The position numbers and the translations under genes are program-made. A stretch of DNA of 64,000 nucleotides from Protula sp. h YS-2021 (lineage: Eukaryota; Annelida; Polychaeta; Sabellida; Serpulidae). The notes beneath the pieces are model-generated. The model worked only from the letters and a program-made list of their open reading frames with translations, was not told the origin of the DNA and did not search any database. The DNA lies in assembly GCA_949752745.1 (NCBI GenBank), contig OX457024.1:47682490-47746489 (forward strand), written 5' to 3'. This document shows positions 1 to 12,800 of the stretch, piece by piece (positions within the stretch are counted from its first letter, which is position 1; every line of letters begins with the position of its first letter).

Positions 1-203
1 CCCATCTAAACTTAAACTGAAATATTTTCTTTTTATTAGTAAACGTTTTATTTGAAGCAGATTTTTTAATCTTTGTCACTAAGCACTAAAAATGCTCACA
101 ATTTTATGCTTTACAATGCTACAAATAGCTATTTTCCTTTGAAAACCTGAAATTATTTTTCATCCTTGCCAAAATTCAATCTGAATACTACGTCCCCCTC
201 CCT

Positions 204-214
204 GGTTCGAATCC
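204..214 (+). promoter_or_regulatory. Perfect Pol III B-box-like motif in the repeat unit
   Basis: GGTTCGAATCC matches the tRNA B-box consensus exactly and recurs at the same place in most units (for example near 3669, 13827, 17005 and 24185). No convincing A-box lies at the right distance upstream, so this is at most a relic of a tRNA-derived element. Confidence 0.35.
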
Positions 215-695
215 AGCGAGAGACACACCTGAATCAAAAATGCACCAAAGTAAAAAAAATAAAATATTCATTTTATCTGAATTTTACTGAAGTAAACCTG
301 CACACTTTAATAAAATAACCAAGTCATACCTGAATAAAAAGTCATAGACACACATCTGAATACAAAATTAACAACAATTGAGCAATACATATTATATCTA
401 AATGCTTTACAATGTTACCAATAACTGTATTCCTTTGAAAACCTAAAAGTATTTTTCGTCCTAGAATTTCAATCCCAATGATACTATGCCCGGTTTGTCA
501 TCCTTGAGAGACATACCTGAATAAAAATTGTACAAAAACTGAAAAGCACTATATCTGAATTTTACTAAAATCAGCCTTTAAACGTCCCAAAGGTTGATTC
601 GGTCGGTGGACCTATCCAATGATTCATTGCCCAAGACTTCAGGTCAATCGGGCCTACCGTTGGCAAGATATCGTGCTAACACTGACTTTGAGTTG

Positions 696-713
696 TGACG
701 TCATGTGACGTCA
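696..713. promoter_or_regulatory. Twin palindromic CRE/ATF sites (representative copy)
   Basis: Two full TGACGTCA palindromes are separated by 2 bp (TGACGTCATGTGACGTCA). The pair is unchanged in the units at 696, 4143, 10567, 14290, 17467, 24675, 28435, 32210, 35778, 39091 and 42141, while the diverged copy at 48653 has lost its second site (TAACGTCA). TGACGTCA is the consensus for CREB/ATF bZIP factors. That it drives transcription here is inference. Confidence 0.5.
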
Positions 714-1340
714 CTGGTCGTGCGTCACGTCCCGAAAGTTCATACGTTCGGCGGACCTACCCAATGAACCATCGCCGAAAATTTCAAGTCGGCCGGACAC
801 ACCGTTCCCAAGCTATCGTGCTAACAAACTCCATTGTACAACAAACACACAGAGAGAAAATTCTAAAACAAAATGTCTCCCCCTTTAGCAGGCAACACGC
901 CAACGTGCAAACACACAGACAACTGTTCCATATGACAACTTAATTACAAAAAGTTATCTGTTACGCTATTTCGGCATATAGGTCAAAATATTAATCAGTG
1001 TTAATCGGCAAGGTTATGGTAATAAACACTAAAAAATAATTAAATAAATAACCAAAACCAAAAAAAGGCGACGAATCTAAGACAGCTCACACAGTAAGTT
1101 CGATTAATAAAACTTTAATAAACTCACAATAAACTGCTTTATCTCTTGCATGGTCTTTGGCTGCTGAGTGTGTAGAACTTTTGGACTGACTTGGGTATAC
1201 TTGTGTGTGACACAGTTACTCGGGGTATTTGTTGCTCTTTGATTTCTGCAGACGTCCTACTACTTTCATCAGTAAGAGAAGTTGAAGCGACTTGAGGCGT
1301 TGCGTTTGAATCGTTTGGTTTCTATAAAGTATTATAAAAT

Positions 1341-1544
1341 TTAATAAGTTGCTAAAATTTTGCAAGTAACACTTTGACGATGTGATTGAGAAAATAACTG
1401 AGGTCTTAAACCCGTTTGCTGAACTTTATATTTATTACTTAAAGTAGGAAACAGTTGCGCTTTCTGTAGTTTTCGTGAATTCCCATGGGCCGTACCTTTA
1501 AAACATATTTTAAGAATTGTTAAAGCTGCCAAGAACAAACGCAT
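1341..1544 (-). CDS. Recurrent 67-codon frame of unknown function (copy in U1)
   Basis: A 67-residue frame starting MRLFLAALTILKICFKG recurs with identical start, stop and length at 1341, 4817, 11237, 14962, 18071, 25348, 29108, 32860, 36450 and 39762 (minus strand). Residues 1-20 resemble a signal peptide: a basic residue, a hydrophobic stretch, then a small polar region. The remainder is basic and Gln/Ser-rich with one Cys and matches no family I know. Most differences between copies change the amino acid, which does not indicate purifying selection, so it may be a chance open frame kept by recent duplication. The U1 copy has an Arg for Gly after the signal-like segment and ends in Tyr. Confidence 0.25.
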   Translation of the reverse strand: MRLFLAALTILKICFKGTAHGNSRKLQKAQLFPTLSNKYKVQQTGLRPQLFSQSHRQSVTCKILATY

Positions 1545-2287
1545 ACGTCACCAACCAACAACAAGAACAACACTAAGTTTTGCTGTTAATTTTAAAAAGA
1601 CTGAACGGACGAATGGAATACTTCTTGCACATCTACAATGTATTTTGCTTCTGAAAAGGAATCAAAATTTTATTGCTTCTGCATGATTTTATATGAATTG
1701 CATAAAATAAGGTACAAAGTGTCGACAGATGAACAGACAGACGGACACACCCAGATATAATAGTCCCCGCTGCACGTTAGGCAACGGCATGGGATTAATT
1801 AATATTTTCAAAGCAAAATTTTTTTAATTCTTAAAATATAAGTGTTAGCAACATTTTCATAAATGAAGCCTCCATTAACTATACAGAGGTTCATTCCAAC
1901 ATCATCTTACATGATATCCACAGGTGCATTTTGTCTCTCCAGCAATAAGGAGTGTCTGGCCACATGGGTTATAGCACAGTGTTCAACCTGAAGAATTATT
2001 TAATTCTTGCTGAATTTTCGTGTTCTCTATATTAACAGATGCCTCTTTCTTCTCGTTTTGCTTGATTTTTCATTTTAGAATTTTATTGATTGTCACTGTT
2101 TATGCAATTATTTCCTTATTTATATGTTTATTCACTAATTTTCTATTTTTGTATTCATTAAAATATTTCTTTCTTTTATTTCTTATTTTTCCAATTATAT
2201 ATTACTTAATTAATTTATTCATTTGTGTAGTTATTTATTTTCCATTTACTAAAGTATTTACTTTCTCGTTCATTCATTATTTATTTA

Positions 2288-2524
2288 TTGGATAACTTGC
2301 AGCTAGGTATGTTGCATGACACTTCTTTTGTCGTGGTGCAGGCCGATTTCCCAGTTCTTTGGTCCACTGACCAGTGGTTGCAAAATTTCGGAGCCGCTTG
2401 TACCATTCGGCATCCAGCATTACTTTATGTGATTTCTTCGGAGCCTCCGACATTTTTCTTAATCTACCAAATATACGGTGATATCATAAAAAATAAAGAG
2501 CGAACAGAGGGCAAAGCCCTGTAG
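2288..2524 (+). CDS. Recurrent 78-codon frame of unknown function (copy in U1)
   Basis: A frame starting MDNLQLGMLH and ending near KERTEGKAL recurs in about 13 places, including 2288, 8843, 12816, 22981, 33832, 37401, 40706 and 44461. It directly follows a T-rich tract and TTGCAG, which reads like a 3' splice site. In U6 and U7 a TAG interrupts it (near 26834 and 30594). The opposite strand of the same segment is also open, with a basic peptide containing the motif WTKELGNR (for example 12805-13002). No family was recognised for either reading, and coding status is doubtful. Confidence 0.2.
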   Translation: MDNLQLGMLHDTSFVVVQADFPVLWSTDQWLQNFGAACTIRHPALLYVISSEPPTFFLIYQIYGDIIKNKERTEGKAL

Positions 2525-2699
2525 ATTTATTTCATTCTCTGTAATACAGCAGACTTCCCTCCCTACACCTACGAGAGAGGCCTCAACCTCGACCCTAAAC
2601 TGCCCACTCCTTTCCTTAAAAATTATGGATCACAACAAAAACCAAACAAACATATAAAGCATGGAAGCAACGTCAACAAAACCAAGAAAAACAAAGAAA

Positions 2700-2920
<221 letters not shown>

Positions 2921-5900
2921 GTCATTTAATAAGAAATGTACAGTGCTCTTAAATATGCTGCTAAATCTGTAGGATAATGTATACAAACTAGAAAATAATG
3001 CTAACGTAAGGAAAGTGGTTAACAACATTGAAGATCTCGTACACACCACAATGTGAACAAATGGAATTTCACATCAGCTATAAACCTACAATGACAAGAC
3101 ATACAGTGAGGTCCGGATGGGATGGGTTATCTCTCAACCAGCTTGAACTTCATCGCTATCCCAAACACTCGACCTGATATTCTTTTCTATTTTCTGTGTA
3201 ATGCTCTTTGTGAAATTCACATCTAAATTATCCTTAAATAGGAAAAGCAAAGAGCGAACTTGATACGAAACAGAACCTTGTGTATTACATTCAAGGTTTA
3301 ATAGGTTTTAGCAGGCTTAACAGGTTTCGCTCGAAAGCCTAGGATGGATTTCCACACTGGGTTCACCTGCGACCAGCTGAGCTAAAGTTGGGGAACAACT
3401 GTCTTGTAAGAGAGGGAAAGAAAGAAGTAGAAAGAGGAAGAAATCTTCCTCGTTCATAATGTTCTCATCTAAACTTAAACTGAAATAATTTCTTTTTATT
3501 TATAAACTTTTTATTTCAAGCAGATTTTTTAATCTTTGTCACTAAGCACTAAAAATGCTCACAATTTTATGCTCTACAATGCTACAAATAAATATTTTCC
3601 TTTGAAAACCTGAAATTATTTTTCATCCTTGCAAAAATTCAATCTGAATGCTAGGCCGCCCTTCCTGGTTCGAATCCAGCGAGAGACACACCTGAATCGA
3701 AAATGTACCAAAGTAAAACAATTAAAATATTCATTTTATCTGAATTTTACTGAAGTAAACCTGCACACCGTAATAAAATAACCAAGTCATATCTGAATAA
3801 AAAGTCATATACACACATCTGAATACAAAATTAACAACAATTGAGCAATACATATTGTATCTAAATGCTTTACAATGTTTCCAATAACTATTCCTTTGAA
3901 AACCTAAAAGTATTTTTCGTCCTAGAATTTCAATGCCCGGTTCAACATCCTTGAGAGACATACCTGAATAAAAATTGTACAAAAACTGAAAAGCACTATA
4001 TGTGAATTTTTCTAAAATCAGCCTTTAAACTTCAAAAAAGTTGATTCGGTCGGTGGACCTATCCAATGATTCATTCCCAAAGACTTCAGGTCAGTCGGGC
4101 GTACCGTTGGAAAGATATCGTGCTAACACTGACTTTGCGTCATGACGTCATGTGACGTCACTGGTCGTGTATCAGCTCCCGAAAGTTCATAAGTTCGGCA
4201 GACCTACCCAATGACCCGACTCCGAAATATTCAAGTCAGTCGGACATACCGTTCCCAAGCTATCGTGCTAACAAACTCTATGGCACAACAAACACACACA
4301 CAGAGAAAATTCTAAAACAAAATGTCTCCCCCTTTAGCAGGGAGAGACATAAGGTGCTCATAGCAGGAAACAGGCCAACGTGCAAACACACAGACAACTG
4401 TTCCATATGACAACTTAATTACAAAAAGTTATCTGTTACGCTATTTCGGCATATAGGTCAAAATATTAATCAGTGTCAATCGGCAAGGATATGGTAACAA
4501 ACACTAAAAAATAATTAAATAAGTAAGAAAAAACCAAAACAAGGCGACTGATCTAAGACAGCTCACACAGTAAGTTCGATTAATAAAACTTTAAGAAACT
4601 CATAATACTGTACTTTATCTCTTGCATGGTCTTTGGCTGCTGAGTGTGTAAAACTTTGGGACTGACTTGAGTAAACTTCTGCGTGATACAGTTACTCGGG
4701 GTATTTGTTGCTGTCTGATTTCTGCAGACGTCCTACTACTTTCATCAGTAAGAGAAGTTGAAGCGACTTGAGGCGTTGCGATTGAATCGTTTGGTTTCTG
4801 TAAAGTATTATAAAGTTTAATTAGTTGCTAAAATTCTGCAAATAACACTTTGACCGTGTGATTGAAAAAATAACTGATGTCTTAAACCCGTTTGCTGAAC
4901 TTTATATTCATTACTTAAAGTAGGAAACAGTTTCGCTTTCTGCAGTTTTCCTGAATTCCCATGAGCCGTACCTTTAAAACGTATTTTGAGAATTGTTAAA
5001 GCTGCCAAGAACAGACGCATACGTCACAAACCAATAATAAGAACAACACTAAGTTTGGTTGTTAATTTTAAACAGACTGGACGGGCGATCGGAATACTTC
5101 TTGCACATCTACAATGTATATTACCTCTGCAAAGGAATCAAAATTTTATTGCTTCTACATGATTTTATATGAATTGCATAAAATTAGGTACAAAGTGTCG
5201 ACAGATGAACAGACAGACGGACAGACCCAGATACAATAGTCCCCGCTCCACGCTAGGCGACGGCGTGGGATTAATTAATATTTTCAGGAAAATTTTTTCA
5301 ATTCTTAAAATATAAGTGTTAGCAACATTTTCAAAAATGAAGCATTTTCTCTCTTCAGAAGTAAAGAGTGTCTGGCTACCATAAGGTTTAGCACAGTGTT
5401 CATCCTGAAGAATTATTTAATTCTTGCTGAATTTTCGCGTTCTCTATATTAACATATGCGGCTTTCTTCTCGCTTTGCTTAATTTTTCATTTTATTGATT
5501 GTCACTTGAGGCGTTGCATTTGAATCGTTTGATTTCTATAAAATATTATAAAATTTAATTAGTTGCTAAATTTATGCAAGTAACACTGTGACCATGTGAT
5601 TAAGAAAATAACTGATATCTTAATCCCATTTGCTGAACTTTATATTTATTGCTTACGTAGGAAACAGTTGCGCGTTCTGTAGTTTTCCTGGATTCCCCTG
5701 GGTCGTAGTATTGCTGTTGCTGTTCTCTCTTCTTTTTTGCCTTTAAACATATTTTAAGAATTGTTAAAAACTGTCAGGACAAACGCATACATCACAAACC
5801 ACAACAAGAACAACATTAAGTTTGGCTGTTAATTTTAAACAGACCGGAGGGACGAGCGAAATACTTCTTGCACATCTACAATGTAGATTACTTCAGCAAA

Positions 5901-6942
5901 GGAATCAAAATTTTATTGCTTCTACAAGATTTTATATGAATTGCATAAATTAGGTACACAGTTTCGACTAATGGACAGACAGACGGACAGACCCAGCAAC
6001 AATAGTCCCCAGCTCTGTGCTTGGCGGCGGCATTCGATTAATTGATATTTTCCAAGCAATTTTTATTCAATTCTTAAAATATAAGTGTTAGCAACATTTT
6101 CATAAATGAAGCCTCCATTAACTATATAGAGGTTCATTCCAACGTCATCTTACATGATATCCACAGGTGTATTTTCTCTCTCCAGCCGTAATGAGTGTCT
6201 GGCTACCACAGGTTTTAGTGCAGCGTTCAACCTGAAAAATTATTTTATTCTTGCTGAATTGTCGCGTTCTCTGTATTAAATATCCGGCTTCCTATTCTTT
6301 TTGCTTAATTTTTCATTTTAAAATTTTTATTGATTGTCACTATTTATTCAATTATTTCCTTATTTATATGTTTATTCACTAAATTTTTCCTTTTGTATTC
6401 ACTGAAACATTTTTCTTTTATTGCTTTTTTGTTCAATTATTTATTATTTAGTTAATTTATTCAGTTACGTACTTATTGATTTACTATTTATTAAAGTATT
6501 TCTCATTCACTCATTATTTATTTTTCAATTGGATAACTCACAGCTAGGTATGCTGCATGCCATTTCTTTTGTCGTGGTGCAGGCCGATATATCAGTTCCA
6601 TAGTCCACTGACCAGTGGCTGCAAAACTTCGGAGCCACTTGTGCCTTTCGGAATCCAGCATTAATTTATGTGATTTCTTCGGAGCGTCCTACATTCTTCT
6701 TAATCTGCAAAATATACGGTGATATCATAAGTAATAAAGAACGAACAGAGGGGAAAGCCCTGTAGATTTATTTCATTCTCTGTAATACAACAGAAACCCC
6801 CTCCCCCACACCTATGAGAGAGGCCTTAACATCGACCCTTAACTGCCCATCCCATCCTCTCAACCTTATCAATACCAATAAAATCAAACCAAGATATAAG
6901 AAATGAAAACAACGTCAACTTGACCATGAAAAAGAAAGTATA

Positions 6943-6980
6943 AAGAGAAAGAGAAAGAGAGAGACAGAGAGAGAGAGATA
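6943..6980. repeat. Interrupted GA microsatellite
   Basis: A short GA/GAAA-rich tract at the usual microsatellite position of the unit, with several interruptions. Confidence 0.85.
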
Positions 6981-7276
6981 GGAGCGAAGGGGAGATAGTC
7001 ATCTAATAAAACATACAGTGCTCTTAAATATGCCGCTAGGTCTGTAGGATAATGCATACAAACTAAAAAATAATGCTAACGCCAGTGAAGTGGTAAACAA
7101 TATTGAAGATCTCGTACACACCACAATGTGAACAAATGGAATTTCACATCAGCTATAAACCTACAATGACAAGATACACATTGAGGTCCGGATGGGATGG
7201 GTTATCTCTCAACCAGCTTGAACTTCATCGCTATCCCAAACACTCGACCTGATATTTTTTATTTTCTGTGTAATGC

Positions 7277-7990
7277 CCATTTGCAAGGGCAGAGACACAA
7301 CATATTTGGTGAAAGACACATTTTTCAGTGTTTCGACATTATTGTCAGCTTCCGGATTATTATCTTGAACGAGGCGATCGAAGTAAATATAATGTAACCT
7401 CATTTGGGTACAAATAAATCAAATTCACTTTTCTAACCGTTTCCGAGATGCTGATCAGCTTTCAGTTTTTGACCTTGACCATGATAGAGGAGGTCATGAT
7501 AAAGTCCCTCTTATGTAGCCTTGTTTAGACCCAAAAGGACGAAAATGAGCTCAAAATCGCTCTATCTCTAACCGTTTTCGAGATAATAGTCAACTTCCAG
7601 TTTTTGAACTTGACCGTGACACAGAAGGTCAAGGTCACCGAGATACCTCTTATATAACATTGTTTAGGCCAAAAGGGTCGAAAATGAGCTAACAATCGCT
7701 CTATCTCTATCCGTTTTCTAAATAATAACCAACTTCCGGTTATTGACCTTGACTGTGGCCCAGAATGTCAAGGTCAACGTAATACCTGTTATGTAACGTT
7801 GTTTAGGCAAAAAGGGTCGAAAATAAGCTCAAAATAAGCTCAAAAATAAGCTCAAAATCTCTAACCGTTTTCCAGAAAATACTCAACTTCAGATTTTCTA
7901 CCTCGACCGTGGCCAAAAAGCTCAAAGTCACCAAGTTACCTCTTATGCTGCGTAGTTTAGGCCCAAAGGGTCGAAAATGAGCTCAAAATT

Positions 7991-8030
<40 letters not shown>

Positions 8031-8355
8031 ATCGATTTCGAGATAATAGCCAACTTCCGGTTTTTGACCTTGAAAGCGACCCAGAATGTCAAGGTCACCG
8101 AGGTACCTCTTATGTAACTTTCTTTAGGTTCAAAGGGACGAAAATGAGCTAAGAATAGCTCAATCTCTAACCGTTTTCGAGATAATAGTCAACTTCCGGT
8201 TTTTTACCTTGACCGTGACCCAGAAGGTCAAAGTCACCGACGTACCGCTTATGTAACGTTCTTTAGGCCCAAAGTGTCGAAAATGAGCTAACAATCGCTC
8301 TATCTCAAACCGTTTTCGAGATTAAATGTAAATTTCCGGTTTCTGACCTTATTTG
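7277..8355. repeat. GACCTTGACC tandem-repeat cassette, copy 1
   Basis: About seven diverged monomers of roughly 130-138 bp. Each holds a block like CTAACCGTTTTCGAGATAA, then CAACTTCCGGTTTTTGACC, an inverted pair GACCTTGACC ... GGTCAAGGTC, and CCTCTTATGTAACGTTGTTT. The inverted pair can form a hairpin with about 10 bp arms. TCAAGGTCA within it equals the extended half-site bound by NR5/ERR-type nuclear receptors. One monomer has gained a (CT)n run at 7992-8029. The cassette replaces the normal sequence after TTCTGTGTAATG and rejoins the unit near TTTGACAT. Confidence 0.85.
7992..8029. repeat. (CT)n microsatellite inside cassette
   Basis: About 19 CT repeats inside one monomer of the cassette, where other monomers read CTCTATCTCTAA. 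It probably arose by slippage at that CT-rich site. Confidence 0.95.
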
Positions 8356-9267
8356 ACATAAGATTAATTAACATTTTCCAAGCAAACTTTTTCAATTCTT
8401 AAAATATAGGTGTTAGCAACATTTTCATAAATGAAGCCTCCATTAACTATACAGAGGTTCATTCCCATATCATCTTACATGATATCCACAGGTGCATTTT
8501 CTCTCTCCAGTAATAAGGAGTGTCTGGCTACCATAGGTTTTAGCATGTTCAACCTGAAGAATTATTTAATTCTTGCTGAATTTTCGCGTTCTCTATATTA
8601 CCATATTCGGCTTTCTTCTCGTTTTGCTTAATTTTTCATTTTTCAATTTTATTGATTGTCACTATTTATTCAATTATTTCCTTATTTATGTGTTTATAAA
8701 CTAATTTTCTATTTTTGTATTCATTAAAATATTTCTTTCTTGTATTTCTTATTTTGTCAATTATATATTACTTAACTCTTTTATTCATTTATGTACTTAT
8801 TTATTTACTATTTACTAAAGTATTTATTTTCTCATTCATTCATTATTTATTTATTGGATAACTTGCAGCTAGATATGCTGCATGCAATTTCTTTTGTCGT
8901 GGTGCAGGCCGATTTCCCAGTTCTTTGGTCCACGGACCAGTGGCTGCAAAATTTTCGGAGCCGCTTGTGCCATTCGGCATCCAGCATTGCTTTATGTGAT
9001 TTCTTCGGTGCGTCCGACATTCTTCTTACTCTACAAAATATACGGTGATATCATAAGTAATAAAGAACGAACAGAGGGGAACGCCCTGTAGATTTATTTC
9101 ATTCTCTGTAATACAGCAAACCCCCTCCCCACACCTACGGGAGAGGCCTCAACCTCGACCCTAAAGTGCCCACTCCTATTCTTACCAATTTATGAACCAT
9201 AAAAAAAACTAAACAAACATATAAGGCATGAAAACAACGTCAACATAACCATGAAAAAGAAAGAAAG

Positions 9268-9270
<3 letters not shown>

Positions 9271-9323
<53 letters not shown>

Positions 9324-9332
9324 GAGAGAGAG
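9271..9332. repeat. (GA)n microsatellite
   Basis: About 30 GA repeats with one GGG interruption, at the standard position in the unit. Confidence 0.97.
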
Positions 9333-9879
9333 TAATTTAATAAAAAATGTACAGTGCTCTTAAATATGCTGCTAAATCTGTAGGATAATGTATACAAACT
9401 GAAAAATAATGCTAACGCAAGGAAAGTGGTTAACAACATTGAAGATCTCGTACACACCACAATGTGAACAAATGGAATTTCACATCAGCTATAAACCTAC
9501 AATGACAAGACATACAGTGAGGTCCGGATGGGATGGGTTATCTCTCAACCAGCTTGAAATTCATCGCTATCCCAAACACTCGACCTGATATTTTTTTATT
9601 TTTTTATTTTCTATGTAATGCTCTTTGTGAAATTCACATCTAAATTATTCTTAAATACGAAAAGCAGAGAGCGAACTTGATACGAAACAGAACCTTGTGT
9701 ATTACATTCAAGGTTTAATAGGTTTTAACAGGTTTAACAGGTTTCGCTCGAAAGCCTGGGATGGATTGAAACGCCGGGTTCACTTCCGACCAGCTGAGCT
9801 AAAGTTGGGAAACAACTGTCTTGTAAGAGAGGGAAAGAAGGAAGTAGAAAGAGGAAAAAATCTTCCTCGTTCATAATGT

Positions 9880-12800
9880 TCTCATCTAAACTTTAACTGA
9901 AATAATTTCTTTTTATTTGTAAACTTTTTATTTGAAGCACATTTTTTAATCTTTGTCACTAAGCACAAAAAACGCTCACAATTTTATGCTTTACAATGCT
10001 ACAAATAAATATTTTCCTTTTAAACCCTGAAATTATTTTTCATCCTTGCAAATATTCAATCTGAATACTACGTCCTCCTCCCTGGTTCGACAGACACACC
10101 TGAATAAAAAATGCAGCAAAGAAAAAAAAATAAAATATTCATTTTATCTGAATTTTACTGAAGTAAACCTGCACACTTTAATAAAATAACCAAGTCATAC
10201 CTGAATAAAAAGTCATAGACACACATCTGAATACAAAATTAACAACAATTGAGCAATACATATTATATCTAAATGCTTTACAATGTTACCAATAACTGTA
10301 TTCCTTTGAAAACCTAAAAGTATTTTTCGTCCTAGAATTTCAATCTCAATGATACTATGCCCGGTTTGTAATCCTTGAGAGACATACCTGAATAAAAATT
10401 GTACAAAAACTGAAAAGCACTATATCAGAATTTTACTAAAATCAGCCTTTAAACGTCCCAAAGGTTGATTCGGTCGGTGGACCTATCCAATGATTCATTG
10501 CTCAAGACTTCAGGTAAATCGGGCGTATCGTTGGCAAGATATCGTGCTAACACTGACTTTGAGTTGTGACGTCATGTGACGTCACTGGTAGTGCGTCACG
10601 TCCCGAAAGTTCATACGTTCGGCGGATCTACGCAATGAACCATCACCGAAAATTTCCAGTCGGTCGGACAAGCCGTTCCAAAGCTATCCTGCTAACAAAC
10701 TCCATTGTACAACAAACACACAGAGAGAAAATTCTAAAACAAAAGTCTCCCCCTTTAGCAGAGAGAGACATAAGGTGCTCACAGCTGGCAACAGGCCAAC
10801 GTGCAAACACACAAACAACTGTTCCACATGAGAACTTAATTACAAAAGTTATCTGTTACGCTATTTCGGCATATAGGTCAAAATATTAATCAGTGTTAAT
10901 CGGCAAGGATATGGTAACAAACACTAAAAAAATAATTAAATAAAAAACCAAAACCAAAAAACGGCGACTGATCTAAGACAGCTCACACAGTAGGTTCGAT
11001 TAATAAAACTTTAAGAAACTCACAATAAACTGCTTTATCTCTTGCATGGTCTTTGGCTTCTGAGTGTGTAGAACTTTTGGACTGACTTGAGTAAACTTCT
11101 GTGTGACGCAGTCACTCGGGGTATTTGTTGCTCTTTGATTGTTGCAGACGTCCTACTACTTTCATCAGTAAGAGAAGTTGAAGCGACTTGAGGCGTTGCG
11201 TTTGAATCGTTTGGTTTCCACAAAGTATTATAAAATTTAATTAGTTGCTAAAGTTTTGCAAGTAACACTTTGACCATGTGATTGAGAAAATAACTGCTGT
11301 CTTAAACCCGTTTGCTGAACTTTATATTTATTCCTTAAAGTAGGAAACAGTTGCGCTTTCTGTAGTTTTCCTGAATTCCCATGGGCCGTACCTTTAAAAC
11401 ATATTTTAAGAATTGTTAAAGCTGCCAAGAACAAACGCATACGTCACAAACCAACAACAAGAACAACATTAAGTTTGGCTGTTAATTTTAAAAAGACTGG
11501 ACGGACGGACGCAATACTTCTTGCACATCTACAATGTAGATTACTTCTGAAAAGGCATCAAAATTTTATTGCTTCTGCATGATTTTATATGACTTGCATA
11601 AAATTAGGTACAAAGTGTCGACGGATGAACATACAGACGGACAGACCCGATACAATAGTCCCCGCTCCACGCTAGGCGACGGCATGGGATTCATTAATAT
11701 TTTCCAAGCAAAATTTTTTTAATTCTTAAAATATAAGTGTTAGCAACATTTTCGTATATGAAGGCTCCATTAGCTATACAGAGGTTCATTCTAACATCAT
11801 CTTACATGATATCCACAGCCGCATTTTCTCTCTCCAGCAATAAGGAGTGTCTGGCTACCATAGGTTTTAACAGTGTTCAACCTGAAGAATTATTTAATTC
11901 TTTGACGATGTGATTGAGAAAATAACTGATGTCTTTAACCGGTTTGCTGAACTTTATATTTATTACTTAAAAAAGGAAACAGTTGCGCTTTCTGTAGTTT
12001 TCCTGAATTCCCATGGGCCGTACCTTTAAAACATATTTTAAGAATTGTTAAAGCTGCCAAGAACAAACGCATACGTCACAAACTAGAAAGAAGCACAACA
12101 CTAAGTTTGGCTGTTAACTTAAAACAGACTGGACGTATGAACGAAATACTTCTTGCACATCTATAATGTAGATTACTTCTGCAAAGGAATAAAAAAATTT
12201 ATTGCTTCTACATGATTTTATATGAATTGCATAAAATTAGGCACAAAGTGTCGACAGATGAACAGACAGACGGACAGACCCAGATACAATAGTCCTCACT
12301 CCACGCAACTCGACGGCATGGGATTAATTAATATTTTCAGCAACTTTTTTTCAATTCTTAAAATATAAGTGTTAGCAACATTTTCATAAATGAAACCTCC
12401 ATTAACTATATAGAGGTTCATTCCAACATCATCTTACCTGATATCCGCAGGCGCATTTTCTCTCTCCAGTAATAAGGAGTGTCTGGCTACCATAGGTTTT
12501 AGCACAGTGTTCAACCTGAAGAATTATTTAATTCTTGCTGAATTTTCGCGTTATCTATATTAACATATGCGGCTTTCTTCTCGTTTTGCTTAATTTTTCA
12601 TTTTTCTATTTTATTGATTGTCACTATTTATTCAATTATTTCCTTATTTATATGTTTATTCACTTATTTTCTATTTTTGTATTCATTAAAATATTTCTTT
12701 CTTTTATTTCTTATTTTTCCAATTATATATTACTTAAATAATTTATTCGTTTATATATTTATTTATTTGCTATTTACTAAAGTATTTACTTTCTCATTCA

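Larger units (their letters stand above)
3463..9879 (+). repeat. Macrosatellite unit U2, enlarged (6.4 kb)
   Basis: The unit starts at TCTCATCTAAACTTAAAC. It carries the twin CRE at 4143/4153 and the 67-codon frame at 4817-5020. Near 5510 the sequence jumps back to the segment before that frame, giving a second, damaged copy of the middle of the unit (5510-7270). A GACCTTGACC cassette follows (7277-8355), then a third partial copy with its own 78-codon-type frame (8843-9091) and GA tract (9271-9332). The damaged 67-codon copy near 5650-5790 contains a short insertion. Confidence 0.8.

Noticed and set aside
2020..2295. Hydrophobic plus-strand frames (FLFLYSLKYFFLLFLIF and similar) in each unit
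   Set aside because: They lie in the T-rich tract, where Phe/Leu/Ile codons and lack of stops follow from composition; frames shift between units with small indels.
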